From Cylindrospermum sp. FACHB-282 (lineage in GTDB: Bacteria > Cyanobacteriota > Cyanobacteriia > Cyanobacteriales > Nostocaceae): a stretch of DNA of 64,000 bases. The notes beneath the pieces are model-generated. The model was not told where the DNA came from and did not search any database. It saw only the letters and a list, made by a program, of their open reading frames with translations. Shown in pieces: positions 1 to 7,093 of this stretch; position 1 is the first letter of the stretch; each line of letters begins with the position of its first letter. The stretch is taken from the NCBI RefSeq assembly GCF_014697195.1, contig NZ_JACJRJ010000005.1:106044-170043 (forward strand). Reading direction: 5' to 3'. The position numbers and the translations under genes are program-made.

Positions 1-1
1 T

Positions 2-502
2 TGGCGGGTTCCAGGGTTGATGCAGCTAAGTCAAACTTATGCACTGGATGTTTTAGCAGGAATTTTGGGACATGGACGAACATCAAGGCTGGTGCAGGAT
101 CTGCGGGAAGAACGGGGACTGGTGAGCGGAATTTCTGTGAGCAATATGAGTAACCAACTGCAAGGGGCGTTTTATATTTCGGCTAAGTGTGATGTAGAAA
201 ATTTACCAGAGGTGGAAAAGGCGATCGCGCAACATCTGGGCAAACTACAAACATCTATGGTGAAAGAATCCGAAATTGCCCGTGTAAGGCGGCGTGTGGC
301 TAACAAGTTTATTTTTGGTAATGAAACACCAAGCGATCGCGCTGGGTTATATGGTTACTATCAATCTCTAGTGGGAGATTTAGAACCAGCCTTTAATTAC
401 CCAGATTATATTCGCGCCCAAGATGCACCTGAGTTAATGCAAGCCGCACAACAGTATCTTTCCCCAGATGCCTATGGTGTAGTTATCATCAAGCCGATTT
501 AG
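2..502 (+). CDS. M16 family metallopeptidase, C-terminal part (5' end outside window)
   Basis: The reading frame is open from the first bases of the window, so only the C-terminal ~166 residues are present. The text resembles the C-terminal, non-catalytic half of M16 (pitrilysin/processing-peptidase-like) zinc proteases: G-H-G-R-T-S-R-L followed by L-R-E-E-R-G-L-V and the typical E-x-A-R-x-R-R-x-A segment. The HxxEH zinc site would lie upstream, outside the window. In cyanobacteria two M16 genes often stand in tandem, so this may be the second of a pair. Product end is clear; identity is from family resemblance. Confidence 0.8.
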   Translation, partial: WRVPGLMQLSQTYALDVLAGILGHGRTSRLVQDLREERGLVSGISVSNMSNQLQGAFYISAKCDVENLPEVEKAIAQHLGKLQTSMVKESEIARVRRRVANKFIFGNETPSDRAGLYGYYQSLVGDLEPAFNYPDYIRAQDAPELMQAAQQYLSPDAYGVVIIKPI

Positions 503-559
503 CAGGGCGGGGTTTCCCCGCTATTACTTGGTAATCCATTCTTAACAACTGACAAATTA

Positions 560-1426
560 ATGAATTGGACAGAAATTGATGCCCAGATTAGCCGGGTAAC
601 TGGTGAAAAATTTCACTCGTCACAGAGGCGCGGGGTGAGTGGCGGATGCATTAATCAAGGTTATGCTGTCTCTAATGGTCAACTTAGTTACTTTGTCAAG
701 CTAAATCAAGCCTCACTCGTGGCGATGTTTGAGGCGGAAGCGCTGGGTTTACAGCAAATGTTTGACACAGCAACTATCCGCGTTCCCAAACCCCTGTGCT
801 GGGGTACGGCTGATAATTCTAGCTACATCGTGCTGGAATGGTTAGAGATGGGAGGCGGTAATACCAAGTCTTGGTTTGAGATGGGACGCAAGTTAGCGGC
901 GATGCATCAAGCTACAACCAGCCAAGGTTTTGGGTGGGAAATTAATAATACGATTGGTTCTACACCCCAAATCAATACCTGGACGGCTGATTGGGGAGAA
1001 TTTTATATTAAACACCGCTTGGGTTATCAATTTCAGTTAGCAAGACAGCGAGGGGGTAGTTTTCCCCAACAAGAAAAGTTATTAGCGATTATTCCCCAAT
1101 TATTGGCAGATTATCAGGTGTCGCCTTCCTTAGTACACGGGGATTTGTGGGGTGGGAATGGGGGGTTTACCGTGTCGGGTGAACCGGTGATTTTTGATCC
1201 AGCGACTTATTTTGGCGATCGCGAAGTTGATATCGCGATGACAGAACTTTTTGGTGGTTTCCCAGCCGCATTTTATCAAGGTTATAACGAGGTATTTCCT
1301 TTAGATGCTGGCTATGAAAGCAGGAAAACACTTTATAACCTGTATCACATTTTGAATCATTTCAATTTGTTCGGCGGCGGTTATGGTTCCCAGGCAAACC
1401 GGATGATTGAGCAGATTTTAAGATGA
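560..1426 (+). CDS. Fructosamine kinase family protein
   Basis: A 288-aa protein of the fructosamine-3-kinase/APH-like fold, which phosphorylates ketoamine adducts on glycated proteins or amines and destabilises them (protein deglycation). Visible motifs are the catalytic loop V-H-G-D-L-W-G-G-N near residue 193 and the metal-binding F-D-P-A-T-Y-F-G-D-R-E near 212, both characteristic of this family. Length matches the usual ~290 aa. It starts 57 bp after the M16 gene on the same strand, so the two may be co-transcribed. Confidence 0.88.
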   Translation: MNWTEIDAQISRVTGEKFHSSQRRGVSGGCINQGYAVSNGQLSYFVKLNQASLVAMFEAEALGLQQMFDTATIRVPKPLCWGTADNSSYIVLEWLEMGGGNTKSWFEMGRKLAAMHQATTSQGFGWEINNTIGSTPQINTWTADWGEFYIKHRLGYQFQLARQRGGSFPQQEKLLAIIPQLLADYQVSPSLVHGDLWGGNGGFTVSGEPVIFDPATYFGDREVDIAMTELFGGFPAAFYQGYNEVFPLDAGYESRKTLYNLYHILNHFNLFGGGYGSQANRMIEQILR

Positions 1427-1466
1427 ACCCCACCCCCGCTGTTGCCTAGAGGAGACTAGATTTTAT

Positions 1467-1760
1467 TCAATTAGGGGAATTAGCAGAAACTACACCTAGC
1501 TGATATTTTGGGATTGGCTGTTTGGTAATCTCAGCGTAAAGAAAATCTGGGTCTAGGTCTGCTCCTGATGGCCATTGAATTGTGCCAACTTCAGAATTTA
1601 CTTCAACTGTGGCAAAGTATTCTTGATCTTGCAATGGAGCAAACACACCTGTAAATTGGATTATTTTACTAATATCAACTACTCCTTTAACACCATCTTC
1701 AAAGGAAATGTAAAGTTGATAGTTTTCTCTTGTTTCCACGGCGATAATATCTTTGAGCAT
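1467..1760 (-). CDS. DUF2442 domain protein
   Basis: A 97-aa protein with the DUF2442 pattern: N-terminal strand-rich segment ending in F-E-D-G-V-K-G-V-V-D and a C-terminal I-x-W-P-x-G-A-D-L-D-P-D motif. These small proteins usually travel with a DUF4160 gene, as here, where DUF4160 lies directly upstream with a 3-bp gap. The pair is often discussed as TA-like, but no toxicity is shown for this family, so function is open. Confidence 0.85.
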   Translation of the reverse strand: MLKDIIAVETRENYQLYISFEDGVKGVVDISKIIQFTGVFAPLQDQEYFATVEVNSEVGTIQWPSGADLDPDFLYAEITKQPIPKYQLGVVSANSPN

Positions 1761-1763
1761 GAT

Positions 1764-2024
1764 TTATTCCAATGGCAGAATGTTGTTTAAAGGTTGATTT
1801 TCTCTGGCTAGTTCCCAGTCTGTCATCAGTTCAGTTTGGTGTAAAGTCGCCCATTCTGTTACTAGTTTAAAAAGCCTGGGAGTCAGTTTACCTTCCAAAA
1901 TTTCCAGGGTTTGAATGCTAACTATAGCTTTTTGTTGGTTGTAGCGAACGTGAAAGTGTGGTGGTGGATGGTCGTTATAGTAGATGGTGATGATGATTCC
2001 AAAAAAGCGGCTAATTTCTGGCAT
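1764..2024 (-). CDS. DUF4160 domain protein
   Basis: An 86-aa protein with the DUF4160 signature: M-P-E-I-S-R-F-F-G-I at the N-terminus, then D-H-P-P-P-H-F-H-V-R-Y. The His-rich centre suggests metal or nucleic-acid binding, but that is inference. First gene of a two-gene unit with the DUF2442 gene. It ends up only 4 bp downstream of the WYL regulator stop, so it may be read through from the CRISPR-side regulator transcript. Confidence 0.85.
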   Translation of the reverse strand: MPEISRFFGIIITIYYNDHPPPHFHVRYNQQKAIVSIQTLEILEGKLTPRLFKLVTEWATLHQTELMTDWELARENQPLNNILPLE

Positions 2025-2028
2025 TTCC

Positions 2029-2889
2029 TTACTCCCTGGTTTCTATATCGTACAACTGGCAGAGGGTGAGGATTTTTTGCTGGAGGAGCGATCGCACATT
2101 TTCAGGTGAGACAATCACGCACTCGTCCCCATAGCGCAGCACTTCCCGAATCAACCAGAAGGGATTTGATACATTTCTCACGACTTGGCGCACTTCTCCC
2201 ATAACTTCGTTGCTGATGTCGTTGGGTTTTGCTTCGTAGGCTTTAATCAGACCTTTGTAAAAGTGTAAGTACACTTTTAGGGAATCTAGCCCTTCCTGTC
2301 GCCATTGTCCGTTTATTGGCACAACAACTTTGATTCTATCCAGACGCAAACAGCGATTGTGTATCAGTTCTGGAAAGTCAGTATTGGCAATATCTTCAGT
2401 TTCGTCGCACCAAATATTTAAGTAAAAACGCTTCTCTTCAAAAGCAATTTCGGCGTAACGCACTGTAAAAGACAGGTCTCCCACCTGGGGATTTGCATAG
2501 AGTAGATGAAATGGTTGTTGATTTTTGCAGAATTGGTCTGCAAGAAGACGCCAGGCTTCCGTAGGTTGGCTAACTTGCTGGAGTAGCGATTGACGCATAG
2601 GAGGCTCAAGTTTGCCTCGTTCTAATAACAGACTAGAGATAATTTGCGCTTGTTCAATAAAACCGGAGTCTTTCAGCAGTCCTATGGCTTGCTGGAGTGC
2701 GGCTACCTGGGGTGAATTGAGGGTGAAAGGTTCACCGACTTCAAACTCTTGTTGGGCGATCGCTACTAGTAATCCAGACACGCTGGGGGATTTACCCCAG
2801 AAAATACCCAGTTTTCGGGCGATTCCCTCCAGTTGTTCTTTTGTTCCAGAGGGAATTGACAGTGTAATTGTCTCTTTTTTCCTAGACAT
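2029..2889 (-). CDS. WYL-type transcriptional regulator divergent to the type I-D cas operon
   Basis: About 286 aa. The frame is open further upstream (to 3051), but the natural start is the Met at 2889 (M-S-R-K-K-E-T-I-T-L-S-I-P-S-G). The N-terminus looks like a DNA-binding segment and the rest like a WYL-type ligand-binding domain (Y-A-E-I-A-F-E-E-K-R-F-Y-L-N). WYL proteins often sit next to CRISPR-Cas loci in cyanobacteria and regulate them. Here the gene is divergent from cas3, with ~199 bp between the starts containing three perfect palindromes. The starts and the head-to-head arrangement point to control of cas3 expression. WYL assignment is by overall resemblance, not by a clean motif. 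Confidence 0.7.
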   Translation of the reverse strand: MSRKKETITLSIPSGTKEQLEGIARKLGIFWGKSPSVSGLLVAIAQQEFEVGEPFTLNSPQVAALQQAIGLLKDSGFIEQAQIISSLLLERGKLEPPMRQSLLQQVSQPTEAWRLLADQFCKNQQPFHLLYANPQVGDLSFTVRYAEIAFEEKRFYLNIWCDETEDIANTDFPELIHNRCLRLDRIKVVVPINGQWRQEGLDSLKVYLHFYKGLIKAYEAKPNDISNEVMGEVRQVVRNVSNPFWLIREVLRYGDECVIVSPENVRSLLQQKILTLCQLYDIETRE

Positions 2890-3088
2890 CAAATAAATGT
2901 AATTACAGTCTTGACATATAGTGGAATTTACAGTTATTGTATCTGTATTAGAGATACATGGCTGAAAAAAGCGCAATAAATATTTGTAATTGCTAATCTG
3001 GTACTTACAAGCCAGATTAAAGATAGTTTTTTGAGATACGCAAAACTGCAACCATTAGTTGCAGAAATTGAAGTGAGTTATTAAGGGT
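2890..3088. promoter_or_regulatory. Divergent control region of WYL regulator and cas3, with three palindromes
   Basis: The region contains three perfect inverted repeats. TGTATCT-N7-AGATACA lies at 2938-2958. TAATCTGG-N10-CCAGATTA lies at 2994-3019. CTGCAAC-N5-GTTGCAG lies at 3046-3064, 24 bp before the cas3 ATG. A TTGACA box at 2911-2916 on the plus strand could serve as a -35 element for cas3. The palindromes are what is seen; their use as operators for the WYL protein is inference. The third could instead be a 5'-UTR hairpin near the cas3 ribosome site. Confidence 0.5.
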
Positions 3089-5266
3089 ATGTCAGAAAAT
3101 TACAGTATTACTCTCAAGCCTGTTTATTCGCAAACCGTCCCCACACCTGACGGAGTAAAATTACCTAATAATTGGTCACTTTCTTGGCATCAAGCCGCAA
3201 CTTTAGAAGCATTGCGCGATCCAAATATTGATGTCGTGTTCAACACTGCAATGACAGGTGATGGTAAAAGCTTGGCTGCTTATTTAGAAGTCCTTCAGGG
3301 TGATTTTTCTGCCATTGGACTTTACCCAACTAATGAACTTGCTCGCGATCAAGAAACGCAAATTCGAGGATATATTGAAAAATTCCAGCCAGAAGATAAG
3401 CCGCGTGTAGTGCGATTGAGTGGGGCTGAGTTAGAAAATTATGCGGAAAATGAAGGATTAAAAAAAGGGGCGGCACTTTTAACTCGTACAACGCAAGCCG
3501 AAATTTTTTTAACAAACCCTGATATTTTTCACTACCTCCATCAGGGAGCTTATTTAAATAATGATGATAGCCCCGATAAGCTATGGAATAGACTTAACAA
3601 AAGCTTTGATTTGTTTATTTTTGATGAATTTCACGTTTTTGCTGCTCCTCAAATAGCCAGCGTAATTAACACCATGCTGTTAATTTGCTGTACAAATCGC
3701 CGCAAAAAGTTTCTGTTTCTTTCAGCCACACCGGATACCAATTTAATTGGCAGATTACAACAAGCTGGATTTAATTGTAAAGAGATAGATCCTCTTGCAC
3801 AAAATAAATATCAATTTCCAGATACACTAGAGCAAGGGCAGCAACTCCAAGCACAGGAATGGCGACAGGTAGCGCGAACAATTTCGCTGAATTTTATTCC
3901 TTTAGAACCATCTTTTAAAGCTTCAGAAACTTGGTTAAGAGAAAATAGTAATTTGATTTTGGCTCAGTTTCAGCAATATCCAGGAAGTAAAGGGGCAATT
4001 ATTCTCAATTCAATTGCAGCAGTCAAGCGGCTGACTCCATTTTTCCAAGAACTTTTGCAGCCTTATGGCTTAAGAGTGGGAGAAAATACAGGGCTATCGG
4101 GAAAAGGAGAAAAAGAGCGAAGTCTAGCGGCTGATTTTGTTCTGGGAACTAGCACAATTGATGTTGGGGTTGATTTTAAAATCAATTTTCTGATTTTTGA
4201 ATCATCAGATGCTGGTAACTTTATCCAACGTTTAGGACGGTTAGGAAGACATGATAACTATGAAAAAGATGGTCAAATAATTAAATTTGAAAATTTTACA
4301 GCTTATGCCCTTGTTCCTAACTTTTTAGTAGGGCGTTTGTTTCAAGTAGATTCTCCACCTTTAGAGGTGAATGGTATTTACGATCGCCCTTTCTTCCACG
4401 GTCAAATTACCCAGCAATATCGCAAAATCAATGATTTTCGCGGTTATTATCGCCGTTGGGGTGCTGTACAGTCGTTTTGGCTGTATTACCAATTGAGCGA
4501 TCGCACAATTAAACAGCAATATGCCCAAAGCCGCGACAAGTTTCAAGCAGCCTGTGAGCAAGTATTTGACGCTAGTTTGAAGTCACAAGCCGGACGTATT
4601 CAAGGCTGGGCCAAAGACTGGAAAGAACTTTCGGGTAAGTCAGGAAATCCCATTGCTGAGGATGCAGCTAGTTTTCGAGGTTTGAGTCCTCTGCAATGTG
4701 GGTTGTATGATTTAACCGAAGAAAACGAGGCGGATAGGTTTAAAACCTACGATTTACCCGGAATTTTGGGCAATTTAGAGATTGAGATGTGGACAGAAGC
4801 GGCATTTATGCGATTGCTCAAAGAAACTGCCCAACGCACCGGACAACCCATAGCTAAAGGTAGATTTGCTCACTGTCTAGCATTCATGAAGTTGCGTTCT
4901 TACCGCGAAGAACGGCTGAACTGGAAATTTACCTACTCTGGCGACTTACAACCAATAGCAGACGCTTGGAAAGTTCAGGTTTTAACAGGTGTAGAAATTT
5001 CACAACCAGAAAACCCCTGGATTGGGGGAATTAACAAACGCCTGAAAAAAGAAGGTTTGGTTTGTTATGTAATTCGCCGTCCAGTAGCTGAAGTGCGGAT
5101 GCGGCTAAGACTACCCATGCACTTTCAGATTTATGGCATCAGCGATCAGTACAGCTCTCATGATGCGACTGCACCGTATTGTATCGCTTTTGCTCACTCT
5201 GCACTGCTCCTAGATACGCTTGCTTATACGTTTCAAAGCAAAGGAGACGAGATATGGATTGCTTGA
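3089..5266 (+). CDS. cas3: Type I-D CRISPR-associated helicase Cas3 (HD-less Cas3')
   Basis: A 725-aa superfamily 2 helicase that unwinds target DNA with the I-D effector. Motif I is M-T-G-D-G-K-S (residues 56-61), motif II D-E-F-H (179-182), motif III L-S-A-T-P (211-215) and motif VI Q-R-L-G-R-L-G-R-H (380-388). No HD nuclease domain is present, as expected for type I-D, where the nuclease HD sits on Cas10d. An AAGGG ribosome site lies just before the ATG. The gene is followed at once (stop at 5264-5266) by a degenerate CRISPR repeat. It is separated from cas10d by about 2.3 kb of accessory modules, whereas in compact loci it is close to cas10d. Confidence 0.93.
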   Translation: MSENYSITLKPVYSQTVPTPDGVKLPNNWSLSWHQAATLEALRDPNIDVVFNTAMTGDGKSLAAYLEVLQGDFSAIGLYPTNELARDQETQIRGYIEKFQPEDKPRVVRLSGAELENYAENEGLKKGAALLTRTTQAEIFLTNPDIFHYLHQGAYLNNDDSPDKLWNRLNKSFDLFIFDEFHVFAAPQIASVINTMLLICCTNRRKKFLFLSATPDTNLIGRLQQAGFNCKEIDPLAQNKYQFPDTLEQGQQLQAQEWRQVARTISLNFIPLEPSFKASETWLRENSNLILAQFQQYPGSKGAIILNSIAAVKRLTPFFQELLQPYGLRVGENTGLSGKGEKERSLAADFVLGTSTIDVGVDFKINFLIFESSDAGNFIQRLGRLGRHDNYEKDGQIIKFENFTAYALVPNFLVGRLFQVDSPPLEVNGIYDRPFFHGQITQQYRKINDFRGYYRRWGAVQSFWLYYQLSDRTIKQQYAQSRDKFQAACEQVFDASLKSQAGRIQGWAKDWKELSGKSGNPIAEDAASFRGLSPLQCGLYDLTEENEADRFKTYDLPGILGNLEIEMWTEAAFMRLLKETAQRTGQPIAKGRFAHCLAFMKLRSYREERLNWKFTYSGDLQPIADAWKVQVLTGVEISQPENPWIGGINKRLKKEGLVCYVIRRPVAEVRMRLRLPMHFQIYGISDQYSSHDATAPYCIAFAHSALLLDTLAYTFQSKGDEIWIA

Positions 5267-5267
5267 G

Positions 5268-5385
5268 GTCTATATCCCTGATAGGGATTAATTTGAATTC
5301 CTTAAGTTACAGGATAGAGAATAGACTATCAGCGAGGAGTGAATGTGTGTTTCAATCCCTAGTAGGGATTGTGCTACTCTCTGTG
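5268..5385 (-). ncRNA. Putative CreA-like crRNA-resembling RNA (degenerate mini-CRISPR)
   Basis: Read on the minus strand, 5385-5349 is a degenerate repeat. It keeps the whole hairpin AATCCCTA-C-TAGGGATT and the exact 8-nt crRNA handle ATTGAAAC, but has lost its 5' half. A 44-nt pseudo-spacer follows (5348-5305). Then comes a second degenerate repeat (5304-5268, 25 of 37 positions identical to the array repeat, hairpin core kept). The pseudo-spacer begins ACACATTCACTCCTCGCTGA. It pairs with a site at 5436-5456 flanked by GTT at 5433-5435, matching 17 of the first 21 positions. A TG-C-TATTCT extended -10 (AGAATA at 5389-5394 on the plus strand) lies just upstream and would start the RNA near the first pseudo-repeat. 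Known CreA RNAs have this pseudo-repeat/pseudo-spacer/pseudo-repeat layout. That this one is transcribed is inference. Confidence 0.65.
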
Positions 5386-5402
5386 CTGAGAATAGCATGA
5401 AA

Positions 5403-5456
5403 TTGACAGGGATAATCAGCAATAACTAAATGGTTACACAATCATAACTCGCTGAT
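5403..5456 (+). promoter_or_regulatory. Promoter with overlapping Cascade-type target site (GTT PAM)
   Basis: A perfect -35 TTGACA at 5403-5408 is followed after 17 nt by a weak -10 CTAAAT at 5426-5431, giving a start near 5438. The sequence GTT at 5433-5435 followed by ACACAATCATAACTCGCTGA (from 5436) is the predicted target of the mini-CRISPR RNA described at 5268-5385. Matches are positions 1-5, 7-9 and 13-21; mismatches are 6, 10, 11 and 12. Binding of the type I-D effector here would cover the start site and block initiation. The promoter call is by eye and modest; the match is directly visible. Confidence 0.55.
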
Positions 5457-5480
5457 TAGACTACAACTCGTGTGAATAGT

Positions 5481-5507
5481 ATGACGGCAAATCTAATGGT
5501 CTTATAA
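5481..5507 (+). other. Eight-codon mini-ORF in leader region (candidate creT-like element)
   Basis: ATG ACG GCA AAT CTA ATG GTC TTA TAA, about 40 nt after the predicted start of the promoter at 5403. It has no clear Shine-Dalgarno sequence. In described CreT toxins a tiny ORF in a small RNA is toxic, for example by trapping rare tRNAs, so this small ORF is noted as the part most similar in position. It may equally be non-functional leader sequence of the ORF at 5557. Confidence 0.2.
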
Positions 5508-5556
5508 AAATTAAAGAGATATACTGAGAGCAATAAGCTTTAAAGGAAAAGCCCAA

Positions 5557-5880
5557 ATGCTCAACCAGAATACTGACTCTCATGTATTTAGCTGGGTAAT
5601 GAATGCTGATACCGACCAAGTTCAGCAGATCCATTTAGCACTGATACTTCGCTTATCTGGCAAAGTAGGTGAGCTTGACTGCCGTATCAGTGTTTTAGAA
5701 AAAGAAACGCAAGAAATAAAGCTCAGGATTGACAAACTAGAAACAACTTCATCCCTAAATGAAGCTCAACTTCAGGAATGTCAGGATTCAGTCAGCCTTT
5801 TAGAGACAAATTTTGGACACCAAGTTTGTCGAAATGAGGATCTACAGAACCTCGTCGATTTTTATTACCCACCAGATTAG
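5557..5880 (+). CDS. Hypothetical coiled-coil protein
   Basis: A 107-aa protein I do not recognise. Residues ~36-85 form a likely coiled coil (G-E-L-D-C-R-I-S-V-L-E-K-E-T-Q, then I-D-K-L-E). There is no signal peptide or membrane segment. A purine-rich AAAGGAAAAG lies 5-14 nt before the ATG and is a good ribosome site. It is the first complete ORF behind the promoter that carries the predicted CRISPR target site, so it is a candidate for the gene silenced by the mini-CRISPR RNA. It lies directly before two TA-like modules. Confidence 0.55.
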   Translation: MLNQNTDSHVFSWVMNADTDQVQQIHLALILRLSGKVGELDCRISVLEKETQEIKLRIDKLETTSSLNEAQLQECQDSVSLLETNFGHQVCRNEDLQNLVDFYYPPD

Positions 5881-5938
5881 GATGCTGTTTGCAGTGTACA
5901 AACGATAAAACAATCTAGTGTGACCACGCAGGTAAACC

Positions 5939-6190
5939 ATGAACGAACAAATCTTACTAGAAAGAATCACATTCAACCCCCAAATCTTTGGCGGTAAACC
6001 TATTATTCGCGGTCGTCGTCTAGCTGTTGAACATATTTTAGGAATGTTAGCAGCAGGAGATACTATCGAAACTTTATTAGAAGCATATTCCTGGTTAGAA
6101 CGGGAAGATGTTAAAGCCTGTTTAATATATGCACGGAGATTAGTTAGCCATGAACGAGTTGAACCTTTATTGATAGATTCTCCAAGGTGA
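5939..6190 (+). CDS. DUF433 family antitoxin-like protein
   Basis: An 83-aa protein with the DUF433 pattern (R-I-T-F-N-P-Q-I-F-G-G-K-P-I-I-R-G-R-R), a small winged-helix-like fold that acts as antitoxin to DUF5615/PIN-like toxins (VapB45 type). The stop codon overlaps the start of the following PIN-like gene (GTG at 6187 inside the 4-bp overlap GTGA), the usual translational coupling of TA pairs. It is located inside the type I-D cas gene cluster. Confidence 0.88.
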   Translation: MNEQILLERITFNPQIFGGKPIIRGRRLAVEHILGMLAAGDTIETLLEAYSWLEREDVKACLIYARRLVSHERVEPLLIDSPR

Positions 6191-6546
6191 AAATACTACT
6201 AGATACTTGCATTAACGCTAGGGTGCGTAACGATTTACTGACAGTTGGTTATGACGTCATTTGGTCTGGAGACTGGCCAAAAGATCCCGGTGATGAGGAG
6301 ATTTTAGCAACCGCCTATCGTGAAGATAGAATTTTAGTCACCCTTGATAAAGATTTTGGAGAGTTAGCAATTCTACGGGGAAATCCTCACTGTGGTATCT
6401 TGCGCTTAGTTAATCTCTCAACCAAAGAACAATCAATAGTTTGTTTGCGGGTACTTCAGCTTTACGGTAACGAATTATTCTCTGGTGCAATTATAACTGC
6501 TGAATTAGATAGGGTAAGAATCCGCCCACCTGAAAATAGGGGTTAA
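6187..6546 (+). CDS. DUF5615 family PIN-like toxin
   Basis: A 119-aa protein of the DUF5615 (Mut7-C/VapC45-like) group, presumed ribonuclease toxins of DUF433 antitoxins. Acidic residues of the PIN-like active site are visible: L-L-D-T-C near residue 6, D-E-E-I near 38, and T-L-D-K-D-F-G-E-L-A near 54. It starts at GTG within the end of the DUF433 gene. Nothing indicates inactivation. Confidence 0.87.
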   Translation: MKILLDTCINARVRNDLLTVGYDVIWSGDWPKDPGDEEILATAYREDRILVTLDKDFGELAILRGNPHCGILRLVNLSTKEQSIVCLRVLQLYGNELFSGAIITAELDRVRIRPPENRG

Positions 6547-6625
6547 AAAATTCATTCAATAAAAAACTCGCACCAATGGCGCGAGAAATTAAATAGGCAA
6601 AATATTGTGATGGTTGAGCAGAAAT

Positions 6626-7093
6626 ATGGAGAATCATCAAATGCCAAACAAGACTCCAATAATTGCAGAGCTTAAAGAACTTTCCTTACAACTTCCTGAA
6701 AAAATACCTTACTTAAAAATGTTAGTTCTGTTTGGTTCTAGAGCCACTGGGAACACTAACGCAAATAGTGACTGGGATTTTGCTGTTTTTTATGACGAGG
6801 AACAGCGTCAGGCTTACATAAAAGATAATCTTTCTGGTTTATTTGAATTACCAATATTGATTGGTGAAGTCTTGAAAATCAATTCAGACCAGATTGATAT
6901 CGTAGAACTTAATCAATGTTCTTGGCTAATTGCTCATTTTGTTGCTCGTGACGGAATTAGTTTATTTGAAAAATACCCTGGAGAATTTGATAATTTTAGT
7001 TCAAATTCCTTAAAATCTGAATTAGAGTTAAAAAAATTCCGTCAAGAACAACATCGAATTATTGAAATAGAGCTAAATAAGTGGGGAGCATGA
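6626..7093 (+). CDS. mntA: MNT-type nucleotidyltransferase antitoxin (MntA-like)
   Basis: A 155-aa minimal nucleotidyltransferase. The diagnostic G-S-x10-D-x-D motif is intact (G-S, R-A-T-G-N-T-N-A-N-S, D-W-D at about residues 38-51). Start chosen at ATG 6626; an in-frame TTG lies at 6614. In HEPN/MNT pairs the MNT protein AMPylates a Tyr of the HEPN RNase and so neutralises it. A closely similar arrangement next to type I-D genes is known from Aphanizomenon flos-aquae. The stop overlaps the hepT start (ATGA at 7090-7093). Confidence 0.88.
   Translation: MENHQMPNKTPIIAELKELSLQLPEKIPYLKMLVLFGSRATGNTNANSDWDFAVFYDEEQRQAYIKDNLSGLFELPILIGEVLKINSDQIDIVELNQCSWLIAHFVARDGISLFEKYPGEFDNFSSNSLKSELELKKFRQEQHRIIEIELNKWGA

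Noticed and set aside
5179..5400. 73-aa plus-strand ORF after cas3
   Set aside because: Overlaps cas3 in another frame and runs through both degenerate repeats; it has no own ribosome site or family resemblance.
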